From Diploscapter coronatus (lineage: Eukaryota; Nematoda; Chromadorea; Rhabditida; Rhabditidae): DNA of 64,000 bases. The position numbers were made by a program, and so were the translations under genes. Below the pieces are notes generated by a model. The model did not search any database. It was not told the DNA's origin and saw nothing but the letters and a program-made list of their open reading frames with translations. The DNA lies in the NCBI GenBank assembly GCA_964036155.1, contig OZ038422.1:39269201-39333200 (forward strand), read 5' to 3'. Below, one piece after another: positions 36,201 through 45,700 of the stretch (positions are counted from its first letter, which is position 1; every line of letters begins with the position of its first letter).

Positions 36201-39200
36201 GATAGCAAAATTTATACGAGGTAGACAAGACTACGAATTTAAATATTTTCTTTATCACATAACAGTAGTTTGATATTCCTCGTGAAATATAAATGTGAAA
36301 AAATTATTATCATAGTTTTCCAATAGACCTTCTTGTTTTTTTTTGAAGGATTACAAATTTTGCAGAATTCGCTCCTGCCTCCCAACTCCACCCATTGGTT
36401 CGTCTGCACAAGGCTCATCCCAAATATGAGGTTCTGAGGAAGTATCTCGGCAAACTGAACGAAATCGTCACTTCTTTGGAGATGACTTTGGCGAAATTGC
36501 AAAAGGACAAAATTATTGAAAGGTCGAGTATTTTTGCAAATCATTTTTTCTTCTGAAAATGAATGCATACTTTTTAGGGATGCCTTTGTTTCCTCGAAAG
36601 GTCAAATCTCGGAATCCATACAGAAATCAACTGAACTCTGGGCGAACCCCGATTTGACTGAATGCTTCCCCGATCAAAAACAACAATTCATGCAGACTCT
36701 TCAACTCGTCTCTGAACAAATTCAGGTTTGAAAAGTTGAAATCACCCAAAAAAATATACCTGCAAGTGCTTGGTTGCCAAACATTATTTCTTCCCCTTTT
36801 CATCTTTTCCCACACTATCTCGTCTTTGGTAACAAAGTATTAAATTTTCAATAACTTCGATATGTTTACTCACAGCCAAAAATGTTTTCTTGCAGGAAGA
36901 ATTCAATCTGGAAAAGTCTGAAGTCCAACTTTCAATCGATCCCCTGCTGCTCGTCGTCCAACATCTCTACAAAGCCATAGTCGAAGCGGAAGATGAAAAG
37001 TGGACGAACTCGAAGACCATCGACAAAATTCAAGCAGTCATTGAGATCGTCGAAAGCTGCCCTTTCAAGGAGGCACGATTTTAAAATTTGTTGAAAAATG
37101 CACTTTTATGCAGTTCTAATAAAAATAGTGAGGTGATAAGAAATGCAACTCGACAAATCTTCCGAAAATCATAAAGAAAATGAAAATGGAAACTTTCAGG
37201 CGCTCAAAACCCTCGATTCAGTGCTGAAGAAGGCGTCTCGTTTCGGGAAAATGGCTTCGAATTTCGACGAAGTCTGCACCCTTTCTGCCATTCTCTGTGC
37301 TCTGCTCGATCGACTTCTGAATGTCGCTTCGAATTGGATCAGGTTGGCAAATTTTCAAGTCTTTTTTGAAAGAAGCTATTACGAAAGATGATTTTTCATA
37401 TTCGAGTCAAACAAATGTTCAAACCTATTGCTTTCAGGCAGTTCGGCTTCACCTACCATGCAATTCTTTCATTGGCCATGCAGCTGTTCGAGAAGGGTTA
37501 CCTGAATCCGATCCCAAAAATGGAGAAGGGAGATTCAGAAGGAAGGGCAAAAGACGATGACTCAACTGCAGGTCGGATCTTTGATTATTTTGAAGAAAAA
37601 CTTGGAAGACCCTGAAAAAATTGACCAAAGCAAATTGTTTTTCAGGAGGCGGAATGGGTGAAGGCGAGGCTTCTGGCAATGCAAAGGATGTGACAGAAGA
37701 AATGGAAGAGACTGGCCAAATCGAGGGACTGCAAGATGATGAAGAGCCTGAGCCACAAGGGTTGGAAGGCAAGAATGAGAAGCCCATCGAAATGGAGGAG
37801 GTAGGAAAGAGTTATTTTATTCAGAGCTTTTTTTTTCTTTTAATTGCGCTCCTAAAATTTTATCTGTGGTTGATTTTTTAAAGCCTTGAAAGTCCTATTT
37901 TTCTTTGAAAAATTGTAAATTTGCAGGACTTTTCCGAAAATTTGCAAGATATCGACAAAAATGAAGCTGCTGAAGAAGAGGATCAAAACGAGAGTGAAAA
38001 TGAGGAAGACCAAATCGATCCGGAAGATGAAATGGGCGACGTGGACGAAGCAGATGACAAACAGGTCGATCCGAAATTATGGGATGACGACGAAGAGAAG
38101 CAGGACAGCAAGGAAAAGAACATCGATGATGAACAGCAAGGTTGGATTTTTTCCTTTGAAAATAAAGTATAAAGGGAAATTAGAGAAAGTTCATGTTTTT
38201 ATCGTCAGCACATTGAACGTTTTCGGGAAAAAAGATTTTCGATTAAAAAATGCAAGTTTTCAGCAGCGGATAACAAGACGAATGAGCTGACGGCGAAAGA
38301 GGATGAAACTGCACCCCTCGATGAAAATCAACAGGAACAAAATGAAAAGGAGCAGGTAAAGAGGATGATGTTCTTGGAAACTTTAAAAATGTCTTACTCA
38401 ATTGAAGGAAGAAGCAATGGAGAATGTGGACGAAAGGGACAGGGAGGAAGAGCAGCAAAATGAAGACTCCACTGAACAGACTGCAGACTTCGAACAGGAC
38501 ATTTCCCAGCAACAGTGAGATTTTATTCTGTTTTTATCTGGGAATTTCGGTTCCTAAAATAGGCTAGGAGGACCAGAGTGGTAAACTTAATTTTTCGACA
38601 TTTTACAGTTGCATCTAGACTTCTATCTTTTCCGGCTTATTTAATATCCGAAATTTTTGCGAAGTTCATTCTCCCAAAAACTTGGTATTCTAAGAAAATA
38701 TTCTTCAAGTTGTCTTTTCCAGAGACTCCCAAGAAATGGACGAAGATGATCAGCAAGGAGAAGATCAGAATCAGGACGAGTCAATTCAGGAAGAGGAAGA
38801 TCTGACTGACACTGAAGAGGAGAAGCAGGGAGATGCAGATAATGAGATCCAGGTAAGCATTCTTCTCCTAGAACAGAATGAGATTTGCAAAATTCAGGAA
38901 AGTCAAAACGACGTCGAAATGGACGACGATTCGGAAGCTCAGGAGAATCGAGATGACGTCGAGGCGGAAACGATGGATGAGGAAGGCCATGGCGGTGAGA
39001 AGAAAGACATCGATCAGGAGAAGAATGAAGATGCGGGTGGAGCGATGGAAGATGAAAGGGACGCAGAGGAAGACAGACCAGAGCCAGAAGGACAGGGACA
39101 AAGGTATGACGTTATGAACATCTTATGAAATGATTTTCTGCAAATATCTTTCAAGAGTTTGTAGTTTGAGGTAGAATAATGCTAATGGACAAAACGGTCT

Positions 39201-42172
39201 ACTCTCAAAATGATTGGTTTACGCAATTTAGGTTTTTATTTTGAAAAATTATAATTTTTTATCATTTCGGAGCAAGTTTGAAATTTTTAAACGAGAATTT
39301 TGGACAGTCCTGTTTTTTTTTTTTTTTTTTTTTTTAAATAATATCACACTTTTCCGACTTTTTTAGTTATTGAAATTTCAGCAAAAACGATCAACGAGGC
39401 GAGAAGGGCTCCGGTCAAGAAGCGAAAGAGAAGGAGAACGATGAAAAGGAGGAGAAAATTGAGGAAGACATCAGAGAGGCGCAGAAGGAGAGTGACAGGC
39501 AGCTTCTGGCTGACAATGTGCAGGAAGAGGATATAGAGGTTTGGATTTATCATTTATGAATGGACGAACAGTGTATCATAATTCTAGTTCGACATTTTTT
39601 GTCAAAATTGTGTTGATGTTTTAAGAAATTTGAAAAATGCTCTTATAAGTTTGATTTGCAGGCAGAAGAAGCCGAGGGCGAAGAGAATGAACAAGGAAAG
39701 CTTCGCGAGAAGGCGGCTGCTGCACAAAGACAGGTAGGTTTGGTGAATTCCGAAGCGATATATAAAGTGATCATAAGTTAGAAAATGAGTGAATTTGGCA
39801 AGGAATGAGATTTTCATATGTTTAAAAGTTATTGTCTGAATTTCTAAAAAAAAAAAAACGATTCGCTTTTCAGATGCAAGGCGCCAGTTCGATGGAAGAA
39901 GCGAAGCAGACTAAGGACCTCGAGAAGAAAGAAAGAGATCAGCTCAAAAGGCACAATTGGAAGGGAATCGAGCACACTGAGCAGGTCAGATTTTTGAAGA
40001 AATCAAACTTTTCTTTTAGAATTTCTTGTTTTGGTAGCATTATTTTTGGGAATTTTGGAATATTATCATCGTTCTTTCGACGAAATATTACTCTCGATAA
40101 GATCATGATTGAAAATAACTGTTTGATGCTAGATTTTTCTAATTTTTGATCCTGAAATTCTCAAAAATAATCAAAATCTTAGATTTCAGCCAAATTTCTA
40201 ATTTCCAGGAATCCATCGAGCATTCTGAAGACGCCCTCGAAAGATCTGAGGCGAAGATCCATTTGGCCGCAGAGGACCTGTTCAGTTTGGGCGAGGAATT
40301 GACGAGGGAACTCGTGCTCGGAGGCGATCAGCCAACTTCCGAAGAAAATCCCCAACTGAAAAGGTTTTTCCCCCTTTTTCCTTCGAAAAATATAACTTTC
40401 TGAAAATTCAGAACAAATTCCGCCTTGGATGCCGAGAAAGTGTGGCCTCAGATCGTTCGAAGCGTGGCGATTTTGGCCGGCGAATTGGCGGAGAAGCTTC
40501 GACTTGTGCTAGAGCCTCAGAGGGCCAGTCGCATGCAGTGAGTTCTTGAAATTTTGAAAATTTGAAGAAAATGATATTTTTAATGGAAAAAATTGGATGG
40601 AAATTCTAGAAAAATGCAATTCTAAATCCTACAAAGGAAATGTATTTCAGAGGCGACTACCGCACCGGCAAGCGTCTGAACATGCGTCGTCTGGTGACGT
40701 ATATCGCGAGTGAATATCGGAAGGACCGCATTTGGATGCGGAGAACAAAAAAGGCGCAGAAAGAGTATCAGGTTCTCGTGGCTGTCGACGATTCGGCCAG
40801 CATGCAGGAAAATGCAATTTCTCAGGTTGGGCGTTGTTTTTTATCTTTCGATAGCAATCCGAATATCTGAGAAGATAAAGAGGTTGCTTTTCTTTAAGAT
40901 CGAAATTTAAGTTCAATCTTCATTGCACATTTGAACGAAGATGAGTAATCCAATATACACCAGTTGAGATTTTCTAAAAATGGCGTGTGAACCTTTGAAA
41001 ATTTGAAAGGAAGGGTGCAAAAAGAGCAATTTTGAAATGCTGTGTAATCATTGAAGACAAATTTCCAGGTGACCTGCGAAGCAGTGTGTGTTCTGGAAGA
41101 GGCGCTCCGTCGCTGCGACGCAGGTGCAGTAGCCGTCTGCTCGTTCGGCAGCCAGGTCGAAATGCTCATTCCGTTTGGCAGCGAAACGAGGCCAGGGCCG
41201 GAACTCATCAGAAAGGTAAGTGGTGTTTTGACGAATCATGGAAATTGAATATCAAAGGTGATAGCTATGAAAAAACGAGAAAATATGGTTCTGTGTCTAC
41301 GGTTTGGAAAATTAAAAATGGAGATATTATGTTGTGTGCTTCTCATTCAAGTGAACAAAGCAGCATGCAAATCAAATTTTTAACAATCGAAAAAGTAGAT
41401 TTTGCCGAAAGTTTGTCTGCGTTCACGATATTATCTGAAAAAGAAATATTTCTCAAAGACGAATTTCCAGTTGACATTCGACCAGAAACAGACGAATCTG
41501 TCAGGGCTGTTGACTTGGGCGCACGCCAGTCTGCAGGAGGTGAAGACGCCCAGCAGCGAGCAGATGCTCGTCATTATTTCCGATGGCAGGGGCGTTTTTG
41601 CTGACAGAATTCAGACGGTAAGATATTTTGGTATATTTTGGAAAGTTACTCATTTTTTTTCTCAATCGTCATCAGGAATATACGAGAATTTTCTGACTAA
41701 ATATTCACATTATTGAAATCGAAATTGAAGTATTAAATTCAGAATTTTCGAAGTGGGGAATTAGAGTTGTCCCTTTCTGACCCAACACTAATTCATCATT
41801 AATTTCGATGAATTTTCGCATTTTTAGCTCCGATCCTCACTTGCCCGTCTCCAAGGGGTGACTGTGCTGTTCGTCATTATGGACACAGGAGATCGATCGA
41901 TTACCGATATCACGAAGGTCGATATTGCGCCGGATGGAGTTACGGTGGGCAGTTTTATCCGAGTTTAACAAATCCTCACTGGTATTCCAAAATTGAATTT
42001 TGAAAACTCCTATCAAATAAAGCGATATTATAATTTTCAGATGATAATGCGTTCGTACATGGACGTTTTCCCATTCCCGTTCTACGCGCTCGTCAAGAAC
42101 ATCCAACAGCTGCCCTCTGTCTTGGCTGAGTCCCTCAGGCAGTGGCTCGAATTGACCACCGCTAATTCTTGA
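1537..42172 (+). CDS. MDN1: Midasin, giant dynein-related AAA ATPase (whole gene, about 92 exons)
   Basis: Midasin (Rea1 in yeast) is the nuclear AAA+ motor that removes assembly factors such as Ytm1 and Rsa4 from pre-60S ribosomal particles. The exon model gives 13011 coding bases, 4336 residues, with every splice phase consistent. This is somewhat shorter than yeast and human midasin. Order: short N terminus; six AAA modules with Walker A near residues 87, 384, 754, 1046, 1376 and 1677; a linker of about 1500 residues; an Asp/Glu-rich region from about residue 3560; and a C-terminal MIDAS domain with V-D-D-S-A-S-M near residue 4145. The ATG at 1537 follows an acceptor-like AG. One intron (37073-37199) is GC-AG. 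The segment 15791-15901 is in frame and could be exon or intron. Identity is very secure; single splice sites may be off by a few bases. Exons are listed in the block entries below. Confidence 0.97.
5165..5800 (-). pseudogene. Decayed protein-coding fragment in MDN1 intron 14
   Basis: On the minus strand, protein-like stretches can be read in pieces: one ending near 5690, one at 5682-5550, one at 5540-5461, then two segments flanked by good splice sites (about 5307-5417 and 5170-5270). One example is F-P-L-D-Y-V-S-S-L-S-R-Y-C. The pieces are in different frames and need at least two frameshifts to join, and the retained introns show it is not a processed copy. It lies directly beside dispersed repeat copy B. 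The family was not recognised. It could also be a live gene with a different exon structure. Confidence 0.45.
5828..6345. repeat. Dispersed repeat, copy B, in MDN1 intron 14
   Basis: Second copy of the repeat described at 271-782, in the same orientation, inside the intron 4949-6423. It lies immediately 5' of the minus-strand gene fragment at 5165-5800, so fragment and repeat may have arrived together as one duplicated block. Its insertion explains why this intron is much longer than its neighbours. Confidence 0.8.
8419..10459. other. MDN1 intron 22 (2 kb)
   Basis: Large intron within AAA3. Apart from the tRNA-Arg gene at 9516-9610 it has a GC-richer stretch at about 9170-9500 directly upstream of that tRNA, and AT-rich unremarkable sequence elsewhere. 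No coding exon was found. Confidence 0.6.
9516..9610 (+). tRNA. tRNA-Arg (anticodon CCT) with a 23-base intron
   Basis: The full cloverleaf can be drawn. Acceptor ACTTCCG pairs with CGGAGGT, with one G-T pair. The D arm is GCCTAATGGTAAGGC. The anticodon stem TCTGA/TCAGA encloses C-T-CCT-A plus an intron of about 23 bases (9552-9574). The T arm is TCAAG-TTCGAGT-CTTGA. A run of six T follows at about 9614 as a pol III terminator. It lies in a midasin intron on the same strand as the host gene and reads AGG codons. Confidence 0.88.
11279..13344 (+). other. MDN1: MDN1 exons 25-30: AAA4
   Basis: Exons 11279-11386, 11699-11862, 12021-12255, 12549-12748, 12891-13086, 13238-13344. Walker A G-E-T-G-G-G-K-T is in exon 26. 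Walker B P-L-L-I-D-E-I-S-L-A-E-D and the sensor A-T-M-N-P-G-G-D are in exon 27. S-K-A-L-R-N-R-F-T-E opens exon 28. The intron before exon 26 holds a hairpin element (11568-11672). Confidence 0.9.
11568..11672. repeat. Hairpin element, family member 1
   Basis: An imperfect inverted repeat of about 105 bases in the intron before exon 26. Arms starting TTTCGAACCGCATGAAACG pair with arms ending CGTTTTATGCGGTTCGAAA. The inner part, with G-T-G-C-C-T-T-A-T-C-G-A-G-A and a central GCATGC, is shared with elements at 18567-18683 and 48218-48339. It looks like a MITE or a structured RNA. No target-site duplication was identified. Confidence 0.65.
13617..14957 (+). other. MDN1: MDN1 exons 31-35: AAA5
   Basis: Exons 13617-13827, 14038-14249, 14372-14559, 14717-14825, 14870-14957. 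Walker A G-P-P-G-C-G-K-S is in exon 31. The strongly conserved L-S-E-Q-T/D-L-C-D-L-F-G-S-D joins exons 31 and 32. Walker B W-V-L-L-D-E-M-N-L-A-S-Q-S is in exon 32. The exon 32 acceptor reads TTTTGAG, unusual at position -3, but the protein join is unambiguous. Confidence 0.92.
15224..18885 (+). other. MDN1: MDN1 exons 36-47: AAA6 and following segment
   Basis: Exons 15224-15332, 15383-15494, 15673-15790, 15902-16033, 16140-16303, 16664-16771, 16814-16961, 17312-17514, 17782-17967, 18145-18251, 18400-18524, 18749-18885. The Walker A reads G-P-R-N-C-G-K-R-S across exons 37 and 38, with Arg where Ser/Thr is usual after the Lys. Walker B-like W-I-L-I-E-D-V-N-L-C is in exon 40, followed by V-L-D-R-L-N in exon 41 and R-A-M-R-N-R in exon 42. 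The 111-base stretch 15791-15901 has no stop and keeps frame, so exons 38 and 39 may be one exon. Its AT content favours an intron. Confidence 0.85.
18567..18683. repeat. Hairpin element, family member 2
   Basis: Inverted repeat in the MDN1 intron before exon 47. Outer arms CAAAGCT/AGCTTTG and inner arms around ACGCAGAAAATAGTGC and GACACTTTTCTGTGGG pair imperfectly. It shares the GTGCACCTTATCGAGAGA block and the CATGCTCTTTT block with the other two members. Confidence 0.6.
20636..20723 (+). tRNA. tRNA-Arg (anticodon TCG) with a 16-base intron, copy 1
   Basis: Acceptor GGGGGTA pairs with TATCCTC, with two G-T pairs. The D arm GCCTAATGGTAAGGC and T arm TATGG-TTCGAGT-CCATA are complete. The anticodon stem CCTGA/TCAGG holds C-T-TCG-G and then an intron of about 16 bases (20672-20687). 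TTTT at 20729 can end pol III transcription. It reads CGA codons. The loop does not fit a tRNA without removing the intron. Confidence 0.88.
21096..21183 (+). tRNA. tRNA-Arg (anticodon TCG) with a 16-base intron, copy 2
   Basis: Identical in structure to the gene at 20636. The only difference seen inside is T to C in the intron (CACTGTCCC for CACTGTCCT). Flanks are also duplicated. Both are on the midasin sense strand. Confidence 0.88.
22732..26083 (-). CDS. Coiled-coil, membrane-anchored short-chain dehydrogenase nested in MDN1 intron 49
   Basis: Ten exons: 25421-26083, 24934-25016, 24718-24811, 24337-24441, 24123-24290, 23991-24077, 23686-23841, 23408-23498, 23080-23267, 22732-22833. Together they give 578 residues with all phases consistent. 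Residues 1-221 are a charged coiled coil built of repeats like L-Q-E-A-E-A-E-K-V-K. Exon 2 adds a basic patch and a short hydrophobic stretch (W-L-L-R-V-G-G-I-I-A-V-A-M-L), a possible membrane anchor. Residues from about 316 form a classical short-chain dehydrogenase. It has T-R-A-D-R-G-L-G where T-G-x-x-x-G-x-G is expected, L-V-N-N, a catalytic-type Y-I-A-S-K near residue 500, and F-C-G-G-W after it. The start ATG sits one base after TTTGCAG. Substrate unknown. The SDR part is secure; joining it to the coiled coil rests on phase and spacing. Confidence 0.8.
25480..25990 (-). repeat. Coding minisatellite in the coiled-coil exon
   Basis: Tandem units of 24 to 36 bases, on the plus strand variants of CTGGAGCTTGACTTTCTCGG plus CTTCGGCTTC, encode the L-Q-E-A-E repeats. 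Unit length changes in steps of six bases (one E-A pair). The strand is strongly pyrimidine-biased, so long open frames also appear in other frames and on the plus strand. Those are artefacts. Confidence 0.85.
26084..26091 (-). promoter_or_regulatory. Putative trans-splice acceptor of the nested dehydrogenase gene
   Basis: On the minus strand ATTTGCAG is followed by one base and the ATG. A longer frame starts 30 bases further upstream (ATG at 26113) but reads through this acceptor. Confidence 0.45.
26145..26330. repeat. Foldback element upstream of the nested gene
   Basis: Two arms of roughly 85-90 bases, rich in CT on one side and GA on the other, pair imperfectly. They start near CGGAGAATCCGG and end near CCGGATACTCC. 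The centre near 26230-26265 has TCAACTCCGG opposite CAGTTGA. It lies about 60 bases 5' of the nested gene's start, where its promoter would be expected. Confidence 0.55.
26881..29363. repeat. Large palindrome made of tandem satellite units
   Basis: The left arm (26881 to about 27845) contains many units built on AATGTCCCAATCCAGAACTC, often followed by AAATATGA(C/T)(A/G)AAAT or GAAAAGGC. Its outer part has shorter units (CAGAACTGGCAAATC). The right arm (about 28148-29363) is the inverted copy. Unique sequence at the inner ends is mirrored too, for example GATGACGGATCTGAAA near 27830 and TTTCAGATCCGTCATC near 28146. The spacer of roughly 300 bases has a further inverted pair around TGCTGACG. 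Both outer ends carry GGGACACTCCC or its complement. Open frames here run on both strands and are not genes. Confidence 0.9.
36896..40363 (+). other. MDN1: MDN1 exons 74-86: end of linker and Asp/Glu-rich region
   Basis: Exons 36896-37072, 37200-37342, 37438-37571, 37646-37800, 37927-38140, 38264-38355, 38408-38514, 38723-38852, 38898-39103, 39382-39538, 39662-39733, 39874-39984, 40209-40363. From exon 76 on the protein is dominated by Glu, Asp, Gln and Lys for roughly 500 residues, the acidic tether expected between linker and MIDAS domain. The intron after exon 74 starts with GC (GAG/GCACG), and no alternative GT keeps the frame. Confidence 0.88.
40412..42172 (+). other. MDN1: MDN1 exons 87-92: MIDAS (von Willebrand A-like) domain and stop
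   Basis: Exons 40412-40537, 40651-40825, 41069-41215, 41471-41617, 41828-41944, 42041-42172. The midasin signature Q-G-D-Y-R-T-G-K-R-L-N-M-R opens exon 88. The metal-ion-dependent adhesion motif D-D-S-A-S-M follows in the same exon. In yeast this domain binds the ubiquitin-like domains of Ytm1 and Rsa4. A later V-I-I-S-D-G-R-G strand (exon 90) fits the fold. The stop is TGA at 42170-42172. Confidence 0.93.
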
Positions 42173-42717
42173 ATTCTAGATTTTCTAGATCTTTTAGATT
42201 TTTCAAATTTCGTTTTTGATTTTATTGTTGACTTTTGTTGTGTTCACCAAATTCTATGCTTTGGGGTTTTTTTTAAATGTTTATTCTTGTTTTTTCTCGA
42301 AATTCTATGTTTTGTTGTTGATTTTGACCTGTTAGACTTGGAATTCTTGTTTGAGAGCGGGTCTTTCTTGTTGAGTTGATTTGGAAAATGATTTATAAAT
42401 GTTAAAACTGATCTGATTTTTATCCCGGAACTCGTCGAAATCGAATGAAATACCTCGAAATGTTGCTATTTTTCCATGAAAAACAACAGGGAAAATGGAG
42501 ATGAGCAGAGAAGGAGAAATCGTGCACCATTGCGAATTTCTCGGGCCAATCAAACACCCCGCCAAACTCGTTTATTTGATTTTCGATCCATTTTTTCCTG
42601 CTCAGCTTTTGAATTTCGCTTTTTAAATTGTCGAAACTACTAATTTTGCATTTTCAGTTATCCAAACGCGAAATCTAGTTTATGCATGGAGAGGGCGGCT
42701 TAAGCCAGTCAATTCAC
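42173..42717. other. Spacer between MDN1 and the CSRNP gene
   Basis: 545 bases between two same-strand genes. It holds the midasin 3' end, T-rich sequence, and an acceptor-like TTTTCAG at 42651-42657 just 5' of the next start codon. No coding exon was seen. Confidence 0.6.
42651..42657 (+). promoter_or_regulatory. Putative trans-splice acceptor of the CSRNP gene
   Basis: TTTTCAG precedes a 60-base leader and the ATG at 42718. It fits spliced-leader addition; the downstream position in a same-strand pair would also allow an operon with MDN1. Confidence 0.35.
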
Positions 42718-45700
42718 ATGGCAAAGGTACAGGAAAATGGAGGGATTTTGGGCCGGGATTTCTGCAATTTTCCTGATCCAGAGTAATTTGAAAATTTGCA
42801 GCGCCCCTTCGACGCGATCTGCAAAGCTGGCGAAACGATGGAACAGGTTCCGGAACGACAGGCCAACGGATGTAGTCAGCAGCTGCAGGACGAGGTGGGA
42901 AAGATAAAGAGGAAATTGATGCGAAACTGGGCAGAAACATCGATTCTTGAACGGAAACTCTTAGAACAACAACAAGGCGAAACCCAGAATTCGGGTGTCG
43001 ATATTCTGAAAATTCAAATATCACATAGTCCGTCTCTGTTCTGGAAGAATGCAAATTGCCCTGTTCTAGAAAATTCGAAGAATTGTTTTCTCTGCTTATT
43101 TATGTTCTAGTTCTAGAAGAAAGATCCAAATTCAATTCCACCGATTTGTTTCAAAATTATTATTATTATTATTTTTTTTTATTTATTTATTTATTTTTTT
43201 TTTTTTAAATGGACGCAATTTGCAGACCCCCGTGATGAAGTCGTGCGGTCTGAAGCGGATGAAGGCCATTTCCAATCTGCAGATGCCGATGCAGGCGACA
43301 AAGGACAGGCAGCAGCAGCAGCCACTCGACGCGTCGTCCTGTCCACTTCCCATCTGGAAACGAACGCTTCTCAACGACGACAATTCTCCCTGCACTGTAA
43401 AGACGGCAAGTTTGAAATAGCGTGATAATGACGCGCGCGCCCTATAGTTAGGAGGATAGGGGAGGGAGAAATAGTGTGGGGATATCTCATGTGCTCGCGT
43501 CACCATCCCGTCATTTCTCAGTTTCTGCAAGGACTCCACATTTGACTTCATGTATATACCACTACTGATCGTTCAAGTTCTCATCAATCCATGAAGAGAA
43601 TGAACTGCCAGACTTGGACATTTACAAAAAAAAAATTCAGTCGTTTCTTCGATATTTCGTGAATTTGCAATTTCAGTCTTCCTCTGCGGTCGAGGACCCC
43701 TACGCTCTGCCTGTCACCAATTCACCCGCCTCCATCCTCTACAAAGAGCAGCTCTTCAAAAAGAGAAAACTCAAGGAAAAGGTTGGAATGAAGAAAAATA
43801 AAAATTGCCAAAAATCAAGTATTTTCAGTCCTCCTCGAAGCTGCTCGGGCCTGACTCACTTGGAATCCGGCAGTCGTCTGCGGAAGTCAAGCAGGGAGAA
43901 AAGCAAGAGCCACATCTTCCGATTCAATCTCAATCTCAAACAGCCGTCATTCAAGGACCAGCACAAATTGAAGCAAAGGTCTGAAATAGAAATAAATGAA
44001 AAAATTATGCACTTCGAATTCTAAAGAGTGAATGAATTCAAAGATTCCAAATTAAAATTTTCGATTTTCAGACCCCGCCCTCCTCCGTCCTCTCTTCAAC
44101 TTCTCCTGTCAAACTGCCACTTTGGACGAGCCCTCGACGTCGATCTGCATCTGAATCCGCTGAAAATCGACTTCAAGCGGCCTCGACATCCACTCCCGTC
44201 TCGGTCCTGACCAAGCCCATTCCCCTCTGGACGAGCCCCAGAAGAAGGTCTGCTTCCGATCTGCACGATTCCGACCAGAAGACTGCAACGGCAACACCAG
44301 CGACGACAACGGGAATATCAGGCAACTATAAGATATCGTTACATCGTTAGATAGATTAGAATTAACGAAGATAGAAAATATCCACTGCCATTAGATTTTT
44401 CAATTTATGTAAACAGTGATCTTTATAAGTTACCGGAACTTCAGGACTGACTGCTTCGCTGAGGACGAGTCCAAGAAGGAATTCTGCCTCGGAACTGCGC
44501 AATGATGCCAACCCAGGCAATGCCCCAAGTTCTCCAAAGAAGTCGGCGAGCAAAGACAGGCCCACTCCAACTAGGACGCCGGCCAACTTTCTCACTCCGC
44601 AACGACGCCTAAACGCCTCGATCAAAAGTGTAGCTGATTTGCGGCTGACTAAGACATTGGTGAGTTTGGGAAAAATAGAAATAGAAGAAATTGAAAATCA
44701 AAATTCTGTCTTTCTTGCCATTTTTATTGCTTAGAATACTTGATAAAAAGCAAAAGAAAGGCGGAAAATAGTGAATAAAAATGCTAAACAAAATGAAATG
44801 TCTGAATTCTGAAAATTCGTGATTGAAAGCATTACGAAAGAAATGAAATTCTTCAGGCCGAACTCGGCAGCACAACTCCAGTGACCCCACTCAACCGACT
44901 GCGGCCGTCTCACCGACAATTCAGCTCGGTGGACGTGCGCTCTGCCGCGAGACGGCCTGTCGTCATCGCTCCCCAACCCAGCACGATTTGCGAGACACCA
45001 CCCAGTACAAGGGGAGCTTCTCTGCACGTTCAACCCAAATCCGCTCTCAAATGGTCAGATTTTCTAGAAATCAGAATCTTTTCTTCAAAAAATCGCAAAT
45101 TTCCTCTTTGAAAACTTGAAATTTGTTACTGTTAGAGAGGAAGATATTTTTCAAAAAAAAAATACAAGCTTACAAGATTAAACGTGAAATTTCAGCACCT
45201 CAACTCCTCGAATGCCGGCCGCTTCGACGTCGAGTTCAGCTCCGTCCACCTGTAATCGCGGCGTCAAATTCGACAAACTCAACGTGCTGTATTTCGACCG
45301 CATCCAGGGCAATACCACGGTGCCCATCCAAGGCGAAATTACAATTGGTGAGAAAAAACGGGAAAACCGATTTTTAAAAAATGCCAAATGGGGTGAAACA
45401 CATCGGAATTTCAGCAATGGACGTTCGGCACTTCACGGAGAAGTCGTTTTCGCTGGAGGAAGGCAGGAAACGAGTGGATTTGCGACTAGAAGAGGAACTC
45501 ACTGAAGAGGTGATAAACATTGATTCAGATAGATCTTTGTCAAAATAGGAAGTTGGAATTGTGGAAAAAACATTTTCAAAAAAGACTCCTGTAAAAAATA
45601 CAAAACTCGTAGAGAACTTCGAAATTTGAGGATCTGCGAGACGACACAGCTCGAACGATTGTGCGACTGGACAGCAAGCAGAGGGCCAAGTTATTGAAGA

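Larger units (their letters stand above)
19185..36725 (+). other. MDN1: MDN1 exons 48-73: linker domain
   Basis: Exons 19185-19340, 19557-19740, 29666-29779, 30137-30321, 30455-30590, 30777-30907, 31026-31176, 31317-31493, 31781-31930, 32125-32315, 32510-32707, 32902-33029, 33079-33251, 33407-33509, 33727-33924, 34212-34346, 34446-34519, 34565-34711, 34908-35070, 35113-35222, 35351-35527, 35625-35733, 35778-35893, 36014-36152, 36366-36522, 36578-36725. These encode the helical stem that couples the AAA ring to the MIDAS domain. Sequence conservation is low, so support comes from phase continuity and codon character. Exon 50 must start at 29666 rather than at the later AG at 29725 to keep the frame open. 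Confidence 0.82.
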
